DNA of 9,917 nt from Fidelibacterota bacterium (GTDB taxonomy: Bacteria > Fidelibacterota > BS150m-G59): positions 1-9,917 of the forward strand of contig JADHUZ010000024.1 in NCBI GenBank assembly GCA_016784265.1, in the 5' to 3' direction. The notes under the pieces are model-generated. The model saw only the letters and a program-made list of their open reading frames with translations, did no database searches and had not been told where the DNA came from. Positions 1 through 6,699 of this stretch are shown one piece after another. Numbering within the stretch: the first letter of the stretch is position 1; every line of letters begins with the position of its first letter. The translations under genes were made by a program, and so were the position numbers.

Positions 1-741
1 GATTGGGATTTCATCAATCCGCGATTTGGATTTGTCTATGAAATTGCCGAGAATGCGTCGATTTTCGGTAATTACGGTCGCTCGCAAAAAGAGCCAGCAG
101 ACAATCAAATCATCGAAGCCGACGATGTTTGGAGCGAGCCGAAAGAAGCCGCCGCTGAACAGATTGATGATTTTGAACTTGGTGCGAATTTACAATATTT
201 TTGTGCGAATTTGAATCTTAACTTGTATCGAATCAACTATGCAAATCAAGTTTTATATGCGATTTCCGAAGAAGAAGGTGAATATGAAATCAGCGCAAAC
301 AATCCAACTGTTCATCAAGGCATCGAATTTGAAATTGATTATTCACCGATGCAAAATTTAGCAGTTTCAGCGAACGGCTCGCTGAGCCAAAATTGTTTTA
401 CGACTGATGATTTTGCAAAAAACCGTTTGCCGAATGTCCCGAGTGTGCTTTTGAATGGTTCAGCAGATTATACGGTGATGGACGGTTTGAGTTTGTTTTC
501 GGGTTTTCGTTATGTTGGGAAGCAATTTATTGATAATGCAAACACCGAAGATTTGGCAATTTCGCCGTTTTCTCTAGTAAATTTTGGTGTGCGAGCTGAA
601 ATCGGAACGACGAGTGCGACATTCAAAATCAACAATTTATTAAATTCGCAGTATGCAACTTTCGGTTACGAATATTGGGGCGGATACTATTGGCCCGGCG
701 CGGAACGCAGTTATTTCGCGAACATCGAATTTGGTCTGTAA
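1..741 (+). CDS. TonB-dependent outer-membrane receptor, C-terminal part (5' end outside window)
   Basis: Frame 1 is open from the first base to a TAA at 739-741, giving 246 residues of a protein that begins upstream. An internal ATG at 211 is not the true start, because family-like sequence runs through it without a break. The visible part is the C-terminal half of a 22-strand beta-barrel that takes up ligands such as siderophores, vitamins or glycans using TonB energy. It starts with NPRFGFVYE and FGNYGRSQKEP, typical of barrel strands with extracellular loops, and then alternates amphipathic strands. The end carries the classic signature: a KINNLLNSQYAT segment, an aromatic loop (YEYWGGYYWPGAERS) and a last strand FANIEFGL. 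Most barrel proteins end in Phe; here the last residue is Leu. Plug domain, TonB box and signal peptide lie outside, so the ligand cannot be inferred. It converges on the operon at 838-5018. Confidence 0.9.
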   Translation, partial: DWDFINPRFGFVYEIAENASIFGNYGRSQKEPADNQIIEADDVWSEPKEAAAEQIDDFELGANLQYFCANLNLNLYRINYANQVLYAISEEEGEYEISANNPTVHQGIEFEIDYSPMQNLAVSANGSLSQNCFTTDDFAKNRLPNVPSVLLNGSADYTVMDGLSLFSGFRYVGKQFIDNANTEDLAISPFSLVNFGVRAEIGTTSATFKINNLLNSQYATFGYEYWGGYYWPGAERSYFANIEFGL

Positions 742-779
742 CGGAGTAAATCTGTTATCAGATTAATCAAGGAGGGGTG

Positions 780-809
780 CAAAAAAGGCGACAATTGTCG
801 CCTTTTTTG
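780..809. terminator. Bidirectional intrinsic terminator (30-bp perfect palindrome)
   Basis: A perfect inverted repeat with 15-base arms (C, six A, GGCGACAA, then its exact complement ending in six T and G). Folded, it gives a GGCGAC/GTCGCC stem with a small AATT loop, flanked by A and T runs, so it reads as a Rho-independent terminator on both strands. It lies 38 bases after the receptor stop codon and 28 bases after the stop of the convergent gene ending at 838, as expected for a shared terminator. A weaker hairpin (AATCTG, TTAT, CAGATT; 749-764) lies between it and the receptor stop. Confidence 0.85.
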
Positions 810-837
810 TATAATTGCAATTTTGTTATTTATCAGA

Positions 838-1719
838 TCATATCCACTTTTCAACAAGTTCTTTGAATGTTTTGTAATCACGCATTCCTACTATTTTTTC
901 ACGAATATTTCCTTCTTTGTCAATCAAAAATGTGACTGGAATTGAATTGCCCGGACGAAACGGTCCAAGCGCTGAGGAAATTTCCATATCGCGACCTTTT
1001 TTGCCCAATTCCTGCCAAGATTTTCCCGTTAAAATCGGATAATTCATTTTTTTTTCGATAGCAAATTTTTTCAAACCAGCAAAATCACTTCCGCGCGTGC
1101 CTTCCACTGCCAATCCGAGAATTGTGAAATCCTCACCGCCAAATTCATTCATAATTTTTACCAAATCTGGTAATTCTTTTTTGCACGGCGGACACCAAGT
1201 CGCCCAAACATTCATCAACACTGTTTTTCCTGCAAAGTCCGACAAACTAACCGCATTGCCACTTAAATCATACAATGTGAAATCTTTTGCTGGAACCGGT
1301 GCATTCGGGTCCACAATTTCGACTAATTCGACATCAAAAGTTAGTGTCGAATTTGCTGGAATTAGATCGCCCATTTTGCGGTCGCCATACGCCAAATCTG
1401 GAGGAATTATCAGCGTTCGTTTCCCGCCGACTTTCATCGTTGCGATGCCTTCGTCCCAACCCTGGATGACTCTGCCTTTCCCAAGTGGAAATTCAATCGG
1501 CACACCGCGTTCGACTGATGAGTCAAATACTGTTCCATCGTCCAATTTTCCAGTGTAATGCACGCGCACAATTTCACCTGTTTTTGGTGTTGCGCCATCA
1601 CCGATTTTGTGGTCAATAATTTGCAAACCAGATTCGGTTGTTTGTGGTTGATTTCCACTTCCACACGCAAAAATCAACATCATAATCGCCAAAAATGCGA
1701 TTGGTTTTACTCGTTTCAT
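838..1719 (-). CDS. Lipoprotein fusing FKBP-type prolyl isomerase and TlpA/ResA-like thioredoxin
   Basis: A 293-residue exported protein. Residues 1-19 form a lipoprotein signal (basic N-terminus, hydrophobic core, lipobox IFA-Cys19). Residues about 30-136 are an FKBP domain. By alignment with human FKBP12 the pocket is kept at Tyr55, Phe65, Asp66, Val84, Ile85, Trp88, Tyr111 and Phe128, with Ile75 in place of Phe46, so isomerase activity is likely. Residues about 142-293 are a thioredoxin fold of the TlpA/ResA/CcmG type, with WCPPC (Cys176, Cys179) and the cis-proline in IPVTF (Pro261). Proteins of this type reduce disulfides outside the cytoplasm, for example on apocytochromes or misoxidised substrates. 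The ATG is 8 bases after the dsbD stop and has a good AGGAG site. It is the last gene of its operon, which suggests DsbD reduces it. No c-type cytochrome genes are visible, so its targets are unknown. Confidence 0.9.
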   Translation of the reverse strand: MKRVKPIAFLAIMMLIFACGSGNQPQTTESGLQIIDHKIGDGATPKTGEIVRVHYTGKLDDGTVFDSSVERGVPIEFPLGKGRVIQGWDEGIATMKVGGKRTLIIPPDLAYGDRKMGDLIPANSTLTFDVELVEIVDPNAPVPAKDFTLYDLSGNAVSLSDFAGKTVLMNVWATWCPPCKKELPDLVKIMNEFGGEDFTILGLAVEGTRGSDFAGLKKFAIEKKMNYPILTGKSWQELGKKGRDMEISSALGPFRPGNSIPVTFLIDKEGNIREKIVGMRDYKTFKELVEKWI

Positions 1720-1724
1720 TTTTT

Positions 1725-1730
1725 CTCCTA
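1725..1730 (-). promoter_or_regulatory. Shine-Dalgarno overlapping the dsbD stop codon
   Basis: On the minus strand the sequence reads TAGGAG, followed by five A and ATG. The TAG is the dsbD stop and its AG begins the AGGAG ribosome site of the fusion gene. This tight overlap supports the ATG at 1719 as the true start and suggests the two genes are translationally coupled. Confidence 0.7.
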
Positions 1731-3446
1731 TTTGAATTGATTGAGTTTTTCTAGAAATGTTTCTGCATTCACAAATCCTGTAAATCTGTGAATTTCATTG
1801 CCGTTTTTGTCCAAAAATATCACAGTCGGCACGCCCATAATATTAAAATCTTGTTTTATTTTTTTAACTAATTCATCACCTTCGGCAGTTAAATTTACCT
1901 TCAATGCTGTGATGTTTTTTGTGCGTTCAACAACCATCTCATCGCGAAATGTGATGTGATCAAGTTCCTTGCACGGCACACACCAATCAGCATAAAAATC
2001 TAAAATCACAGCCGTTTGGCTGGATTTCGCTTCGTCCAAAATTGCATAGTCAAACGCCTGCCACGCCATTTCGGGCTTTTCTTCTTCTGGCATCAAAAAA
2101 TATGCTCCACCAGCGATAAATCCAATGCCAATGAGTAATCGGAAAGTTTTGAATAATTTTCCACCTGTGGATTTTTCCAAAAACCCAAGATAAATTCCAC
2201 CGATAAAAAGAATTGTAGAAATGAAATAAATGTAAAAATTATCAGCAATCAACGGTTTGAGAAAATACACCGCCATGGCAACAAGCACTACGCCGAAGAA
2301 GTTTCGCACCCAAATCATCCAAACTCCCGATTGCGGCAGTGCAGAAATCGAGCCAGAAAATGTACCCAAAATCAAAAACGGTAAGCCAAGCCCAAGCGAG
2401 AGCATAAAAAACAACCAAAATCCCAACAATGGATTGCCCTGTTCTGCGACAAAAATTAGCAAACTGAGAACAAATGGACCGATGCACGGTGCGGCGATGA
2501 TGCCAACTGTCAAACCCATGAAAAGTGCACCGAGATTGCCTTGTCGCGATTTTCCGCCCATATTTGCAAGCGCCATCGGGATACGAATTTCATAAAACCC
2601 AAACATCGAAAGCGACAAAGCGAGTAAAACAAGTGCAATAAAAATGATAACTCCCGGTTTCTGCAAAGCCGAACCCAACATCGAGCCAGTGCTTGCCGCC
2701 ACTGTGCCGAGAATAGAATAAGTTACCGCAATTCCAAGCACATAAAATAACGCAAGCACAAATGATTTGGATATTTTCCCGGTTGCTTGCCCACCGAAAT
2801 AACTGACTGTTATCGGAATCAATGGAAAAATGCACGGCGTTAAATTCAGCGCCAAGCCGCCCAAAAACACCAAAAGCGAAGTCAAAAACAAGCCGTATTT
2901 TTCCATCCAATTTTTAACTTTGTCATCGGAAGATTCTTGTGTTTCTGAAATCATTGTCAGAAATTCTTCGCGCGCCGCGCCTGTCTCGACTGGCAAATTA
3001 ATTTCAAAAGTGATGCTGTCGGGTGGCAAGCAAGTTTGAAAAGTGCACATTTGATAATGTGCGACAACTTTAATTGGAATTGTGCCAATTTTTGCATCTT
3101 GTAAAATTTGTGCTTTTGCGAAAAAATTAATTTTTCCTTCAAAATATCCGTATTCAATTTCCAAAATTTTATCGTGATGCACTTTTTCAGTAACATCTGC
3201 CGAAAACTCGGAAAATTGCAACTCAGATTTGGCATAAATTCGTGTCGCAGTGTAAAACTCACCCGATTTTTGACCATATAAATGCCAATCGCTCGGAATG
3301 TCTGCGGTCAAATTTACGGTTACAATTTCGCCCGCTCTTGCCGATTCTGGCGTTACGGAAATTTCAAATTGAACTTTTTGTTCATTTGGCAATTGCCCGA
3401 AAATCAGGACAATTGTAGATAGTAAAAATGCTATTTTCTTTCTCAT
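1728..3446 (-). CDS. dsbD: Thiol:disulfide interchange protein DsbD (full length)
   Basis: This inner-membrane protein passes electrons from cytoplasmic thioredoxin to proteins in the periplasm through three cysteine pairs, and all three are present. Residues 1-17 are a signal peptide or N-terminal anchor. Residues about 25-155 are the periplasmic alpha domain with Cys134 and Cys139 (MCTFQTCLPP). Residues about 185-452 hold about eight membrane helices with Cys205 (NLTPCIFPLIP) and Cys321 (IAAPCIGPF), the beta-domain pair. Residues about 460-572 are the C-terminal thioredoxin domain with WCVPC (Cys489, Cys492) and the cis-proline in GVPTVIF. At 572 residues it matches the usual length. It lies 39 bases after the patatin gene and 8 bases before the FKBP-thioredoxin gene, its likely partner. 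Its start has only a weak ribosome site (GAG, 7 bases upstream), and no in-frame ATG lies between it and the preceding gene. Confidence 0.95.
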   Translation of the reverse strand: MRKKIAFLLSTIVLIFGQLPNEQKVQFEISVTPESARAGEIVTVNLTADIPSDWHLYGQKSGEFYTATRIYAKSELQFSEFSADVTEKVHHDKILEIEYGYFEGKINFFAKAQILQDAKIGTIPIKVVAHYQMCTFQTCLPPDSITFEINLPVETGAAREEFLTMISETQESSDDKVKNWMEKYGLFLTSLLVFLGGLALNLTPCIFPLIPITVSYFGGQATGKISKSFVLALFYVLGIAVTYSILGTVAASTGSMLGSALQKPGVIIFIALVLLALSLSMFGFYEIRIPMALANMGGKSRQGNLGALFMGLTVGIIAAPCIGPFVLSLLIFVAEQGNPLLGFWLFFMLSLGLGLPFLILGTFSGSISALPQSGVWMIWVRNFFGVVLVAMAVYFLKPLIADNFYIYFISTILFIGGIYLGFLEKSTGGKLFKTFRLLIGIGFIAGGAYFLMPEEEKPEMAWQAFDYAILDEAKSSQTAVILDFYADWCVPCKELDHITFRDEMVVERTKNITALKVNLTAEGDELVKKIKQDFNIMGVPTVIFLDKNGNEIHRFTGFVNAETFLEKLNQFK

Positions 3447-3485
3447 AATGGCTCGTAATTTAGGTAGAAAATCCTTTTCAATGGT

Positions 3486-4415
3486 TTATTTTTTTTGTGA
3501 AGTTTGAAACCTGCGAAAAAACTTTCGCCAATCTCTTTTTCGTTGTTTAATTTTTGCTTTAATTTCTGGAATCATAATTTTTGTGGCTTCTTCACCAATT
3601 TTGGTGATTTTTTCCACCTTATTAAATTCTGACCAGTGAATTGTTCCGTATTCAGGGCAGATTGCGATATCTGATTTTTCAAGTTGTGTTCTCGCGAATT
3701 TATTTGTCGTAATTTGCTCTGTCCGACCGACAACATCAAGCACATTTTCAAAATCTCTATCAAAAGCCGGATTCGAACTAGCCGATGATGCGATAACAAA
3801 ATCTGCGCCCAAATCGTAGCATTCTTGCACGGGCTCAGGCGAACCAACTGCCGCATCAATGAACAATTTGCCGTCAATTTCAACCGGTGGATTGTAGCCG
3901 GGAATGGCGGCGCTCGCGACAAGAGGGCGAAATAAATCACCCTCTGTAAAACACACAACTTCCCCAGACTTTATGTTCGTGGCAATCACAGAAAGCGGAA
4001 TTTGCATATCAGAAAATCCTATATCTCGCACCAAAAATTTGACTGTTTTTTCCAACCGCTCAATATTTAAAATCGAAAGTCGGTTTGTTGCCACATTCAT
4101 CACAACACGATTTTTGATTTGTCTCGTGATATTGTCGAAAAAAGTTGGCTCTCGATTTGGCGTTGGGCGCAATCGCTCCAATCCAAGACTTTTGAACATT
4201 TCGCTTCGGGCAAACATCTCAAACCGTTTTTGCACACCATCAACATCCAAAGTCGAAGCATACATTGCGCCGACAATCGCGCCAATTGATGAACCAGAAA
4301 TGCAATGAATGGGAATGTCGGCACGAAGCAATGCCCGAATCACACCAATATGCGCCAATCCACGCGCACCGCCGCCGCCGAGAGCGAGACCAATTTTCAA
4401 GCGATTACTAATCAA
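3486..4415 (-). CDS. Patatin-like phospholipase family protein
   Basis: A 309-residue serine acyl hydrolase of the bacterial patatin/RssA type, expected to cleave acyl esters of lipids with a Ser-Asp dyad. Residues 13-19 (GGGGARG) form the oxyanion hole and GSSIG at 41-45 is the nucleophile elbow with Ser43. The second catalytic block reads FIDAAVGSPEPV, with Asp187; the usual form is D-G-G or D-G-A, so the residue after Asp is unusual. No signal peptide is seen, which suggests a cytoplasmic protein, and the tail (about 287-309) is very basic and could touch membranes or nucleic acid. The best start is a TTG at 4415, 10 bases after the cyclophilin stop. An AAGGA lies 14 bases upstream, rather far, and no ATG or GTG is available, so reinitiation after the upstream gene is likely. 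Substrate unknown; its place among folding genes is unexplained. Confidence 0.88.
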   Translation of the reverse strand: MISNRLKIGLALGGGGARGLAHIGVIRALLRADIPIHCISGSSIGAIVGAMYASTLDVDGVQKRFEMFARSEMFKSLGLERLRPTPNREPTFFDNITRQIKNRVVMNVATNRLSILNIERLEKTVKFLVRDIGFSDMQIPLSVIATNIKSGEVVCFTEGDLFRPLVASAAIPGYNPPVEIDGKLFIDAAVGSPEPVQECYDLGADFVIASSASSNPAFDRDFENVLDVVGRTEQITTNKFARTQLEKSDIAICPEYGTIHWSEFNKVEKITKIGEEATKIMIPEIKAKIKQRKRDWRKFFRRFQTSQKK

Positions 4416-4425
4416 AATTTCGCAA

Positions 4426-4938
4426 TCAATCCTTCAAAAAGATTTTCAGGATAGTCACATCTTCAGCGGGCCAGTCTTGCATCCTGTTTTTGACTGTTGT
4501 TGCGATAGATTTGATTTCATTCACAACATCCATTCCGGAAATAACTTTTCCGAAAACTGCATAACCAGGATTCCCAGGCGACCAATTCAAAAAATCATTG
4601 TCTTTCACATTGATAAAAAATTGGCTCGTCGCGCTGTTTGGAACATTTGTCCGTGCCATTGCGATTGTGCCCAATTTATTTCCCAAACCATTTTGCGATT
4701 CGAGATTGATTGGCGCATTCGTTTCTTTTTGCTTGCCATCCGACGTGAATCCGCCGCCCTGAATCATAAAATTATCAATCACGCGATGAAACACCGTCCC
4801 GTTGTAATAATCTGAATTTACATAATTCAAGAAGTTTTCTACCGTAATTGGTGCATTTTTTGCATCCAATTCGATTTCAATTGTTCCCATTGTTGTTTTC
4901 ATCACAACAACTGGATTACTTGATTTATTTTCTACCAC
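4426..4938 (-). CDS. Cyclophilin-type peptidyl-prolyl cis-trans isomerase
   Basis: A 170-residue reading from a GTG at 4938; it catalyses cis-trans isomerisation of proline bonds. The cyclophilin core begins near residue 13 (MKTTMGTIEIEL). Conserved blocks are FHRVI (50-54, with Arg52), FMIQGGG (57-63), AMART (93-97), SATSQFFIN (102-110, with Gln106) and GYAVFGKV (125-132), so the active site looks intact. The GTG has an AAGGGA five bases upstream and could be a real start, giving a cytoplasmic enzyme. However, a complete lipoprotein signal with its own ribosome site lies immediately upstream in another frame and overlaps this start. One extra A in the four-A run at 4939-4942 would join them into one lipoprotein of about 197 residues. 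I think that longer form is the ancestral gene. It heads the operon that continues with the patatin, DsbD and the FKBP-thioredoxin. Confidence 0.88.
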   Translation of the reverse strand: MVENKSSNPVVVMKTTMGTIEIELDAKNAPITVENFLNYVNSDYYNGTVFHRVIDNFMIQGGGFTSDGKQKETNAPINLESQNGLGNKLGTIAMARTNVPNSATSQFFINVKDNDFLNWSPGNPGYAVFGKVISGMDVVNEIKSIATTVKNRMQDWPAEDVTILKIFLKD

Positions 4939-5018
4939 TTTTGTCCCTTGTTTTCTTTCGTTTCTTTACAGCCGAATGCAAAAAGTGCAACGACCATCAT
5001 TAATATGATTTTTTTCAT
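4932..5018 (-). CDS. Lipoprotein signal peptide, out of frame with the cyclophilin (frameshift or tiny leader)
   Basis: An ATG at 5018 with a good ribosome site (AGGGGAA, 8 bases upstream) opens a 28-codon frame reading MKKIILMMVVALFAFGCKET and ending in TAG at 4932-4934. It has the three parts of a lipoprotein signal: two Lys, a hydrophobic core and a lipobox-like AFG-Cys17, then a charged linker (KETKENKGQK). Nothing folded follows, so it makes little sense as a separate gene. Restoring one A at 4939-4942 turns ...GQKW-stop into ...GQKVVENK and runs straight into the cyclophilin. It is best read as the true 5' end of that gene, interrupted by a one-base deletion that is either real or a homopolymer sequencing error. 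Confidence 0.7.
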   Translation of the reverse strand: MKKIILMMVVALFAFGCKETKENKGQKW

Positions 5019-5037
5019 GTTTATTTCCCCTTTTTTG

Positions 5038-5067
5038 ATTAAAAACCTCCCGCAAAAATTACAGCAA
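5038..5067 (-). promoter_or_regulatory. Possible promoter of the cyclophilin-dsbD operon
   Basis: In the 73 bases between the transporter stop and the lipoprotein ATG, the minus strand shows TTGCTG (5067-5062), an 18-base gap and TTTAAT (5043-5038). The -10 matches the sigma-70 consensus at 5 of 6 positions; the -35 is poor. It would leave a short leader of roughly 10-15 bases before the ATG at 5018. This is by eye only, and read-through from the transporter is equally possible since no clear terminator lies between. Confidence 0.25.
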
Positions 5068-5091
5068 TTTTCACGTTTTTTGTTGTGATAA

Positions 5092-6477
5092 TTATCTCAG
5101 CAGCGCATCAATGTCAATCAATCCGACTCGCTGCAAAATAATAAGAAAAACAGCCACCGGTGCGATAAATTTCAGAAAAAACAGCCATCCGATGTAGATA
5201 TTCGACTGGGTCAATTTTGAGCCGGATGTAAATTCTGCTTTGCGCAATGCCGGGTCCATCACCCATCCTGCGTAGATTGCGATAAATAATCCGCCGAGCG
5301 GCAACATCCAATTGCTGGCGAGATAATCAAAAGTGTCGAAGAAATTTTTACCGTACATGCCTTCCCATTCAGGAAAAAGCGCACTACTGCCTGCGAGCGC
5401 ACTTGGAATTCCAAACAGAAAAATTGCTCCGCCAGTGATGAGAGTTGCTTTATGTCGGCTCCAGCCTTTCTCATCAATAAAATATGAAGTTACGACTTCG
5501 AGCAAAGAAACTGCTGATGAAAGCGCGGCAAATACGAGCAGTAGAAAAAACACAAATGAAATAAACATCCCGAAATCCCCGATTTCCGAAAAGATGATTG
5601 GTAGAGTTTTGAAAACCAATCCCGGTCCCGCTTCCGGGCTGTAACCGTAAGTGAAAATAATCGGGAACATGACCATGCAAGCGAGCAATGCAACGCCTGT
5701 ATCCAAAACAGAGATTAGCATAGCGGCTTTTGGCACATTCGCACTTTTTTTCAGATAACTGCCGTATGTGAGCATCGCGCCCATTCCCAAACTGAGTGTA
5801 AAAAATGCGTGCCCGAGTGCCTCTAAAACGCCCGAAGGTTTCAGCGCGTCAAAATGAGGATAAAACACAAATTGCACCGCATCTCCCCAGCCAGAAAGAA
5901 AGATTGAAATAATTGCCAAAACGACGAAAATCAAAATCAAAATAGGCATCAAAATTCGATTCCATTTTTCGATGCCGGATTTTACACCGGCGATGACCAC
6001 TCCGATTACAAGCATCATAAACACAGCGTGCCAGAATAAATTGATCCCGCTTGCGCCATACATCACGCCAAAGATTGATCCGATTTCATCGGGCGATTTC
6101 CCATCGAAAAAATTGGAAAGCGACATGAATGTGTAATTTAGTGCCCAGCCTGCGACGACAGAATAATAAGATAGAATAATAAATCCAGAAAACACGCCAA
6201 GCCAGCCGACATATTTCCAATTGCTATTTTTCCCAGCCAGAGCGGCGAAGGCACCAACCGGCGATTTTTGACTGGAGCGACCGATGATGATTTCTGCAAT
6301 CATAATGGGAATGCCGACAATCGCAATACAAAAAAGATAGATTAAAACGAATAGTCCGCCCCCATTTTCGCCTGTGATGTACGGGAATTTCCAAATATTT
6401 CCCAACCCGACAGCAGAGCCAGCCGCCGCTAAAATAAACCCAAATCTTGATCCCCAATGTTCTCGTTGTTTGCTCAT
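5092..6477 (-). CDS. Na+-dependent transporter of the NSS/SNF family (LeuT-like)
   Basis: An inner-membrane symporter of 461 residues that uses the Na+ gradient to import a small solute, most often an amino acid. The N-terminus is diagnostic (EHWGSRFGFILAAAGSAVGLGNIWKFP), with the broken helix 1 that binds substrate and Na+; Gly20, Ala22, Val23 and Asn27 fall at the same numbers as in LeuT. FFTLSLGMGAMLTYGSY (225-241) is helix 6 with Thr227. Asp259 takes the place of LeuT Asn286, and Ala317, Ser320 and Ser321 fit the second Na+ site. The protein ends after the eleventh helix (about 427-450), as in the 11-helix bacterial members, rather than having twelve like LeuT. The ATG has AGGAG five bases upstream. 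It follows the asparaginase gene on the same strand with 209 bases between that hold a pseudogene. Substrate cannot be told from the sequence. Confidence 0.93.
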   Translation of the reverse strand: MSKQREHWGSRFGFILAAAGSAVGLGNIWKFPYITGENGGGLFVLIYLFCIAIVGIPIMIAEIIIGRSSQKSPVGAFAALAGKNSNWKYVGWLGVFSGFIILSYYSVVAGWALNYTFMSLSNFFDGKSPDEIGSIFGVMYGASGINLFWHAVFMMLVIGVVIAGVKSGIEKWNRILMPILILIFVVLAIISIFLSGWGDAVQFVFYPHFDALKPSGVLEALGHAFFTLSLGMGAMLTYGSYLKKSANVPKAAMLISVLDTGVALLACMVMFPIIFTYGYSPEAGPGLVFKTLPIIFSEIGDFGMFISFVFFLLLVFAALSSAVSLLEVVTSYFIDEKGWSRHKATLITGGAIFLFGIPSALAGSSALFPEWEGMYGKNFFDTFDYLASNWMLPLGGLFIAIYAGWVMDPALRKAEFTSGSKLTQSNIYIGWLFFLKFIAPVAVFLIILQRVGLIDIDALLR

Positions 6478-6549
6478 TTATTCTCCTAAAATTTTCAAAA
6501 TTCCACCATTCCGGAGGGCAAATTTACGAAAATGTTACTGCAAAATCTT

Positions 6550-6699
6550 CTAAAAAACGTTTGGTGTTTCGAACCAATTTGTCGCCCAGCACAATGCGTC
6601 CGGATGAATAGATTCTAATCCAAAAAGGCGGCTAATTTTCTTCGCAAAAGTTGATTTCCCCGCGCCGCCTGAACCAACTAATTTTTCTAATTGATTGTT
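6550..6699 (-). pseudogene. Remnant of a P-loop kinase (adenylate kinase/FlaR-like)
   Basis: On the minus strand, in a frame different from the asparaginase it follows, codons from 6699 to the TAG at 6550-6552 read ...EKLVGSGGAGKSTFAKK, then SRLFGLESIHPDALCWATNW and FETPNVF. The Walker A motif GSGGAGKST followed by an IH-x-DAL-x-W block is the N-terminal pattern of the small P-loop kinases related to adenylate kinase and often called DNA topology modulation protein FlaR, usually about 170 residues. Here only about 50 residues remain. No ATG, GTG or TTG precedes the motif in frame, the frame overlaps the end of the asparaginase gene, and it stops early. Shifting by one T in the TTTTTT run near 6552-6557 would extend it only by LEDFAVTFS before TAA. 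I read it as a dead gene that lost its start and most of its body. The rest of the gap (6478-6549) shows only the transporter ribosome site. Confidence 0.7.

Noticed and set aside
26..214. Separate short gene in frame 2 at the start of the window
   Set aside because: Frame 1 is open across the same bases and gives continuous TonB-receptor sequence; the frame-2 peptide is basic and resembles nothing.
1097..1558. Plus-strand 153-codon frame opposite the FKBP-thioredoxin gene
   Set aside because: It is antisense to well-conserved domains, has no family signature, and is typical of the open frames produced opposite this codon usage. The same applies to the plus-strand frames opposite the dsbD, patatin, cyclophilin and NSS genes.
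4367..4381. CCG trinucleotide repeat as a possible phase-variable tract
   Set aside because: It encodes the Gly run of the conserved patatin oxyanion-hole motif, and changes in copy number would not shift the frame.
4932..4945. Programmed -1 ribosomal frameshift joining the signal peptide to the cyclophilin
   Set aside because: Joining the two frames needs a -1 shift, but the site reads A-CAA-AAG, which is not a canonical X-XXY-YYZ heptamer (the CAA codon would re-pair poorly), and no strong downstream structure was seen. A lost A in the run is simpler.
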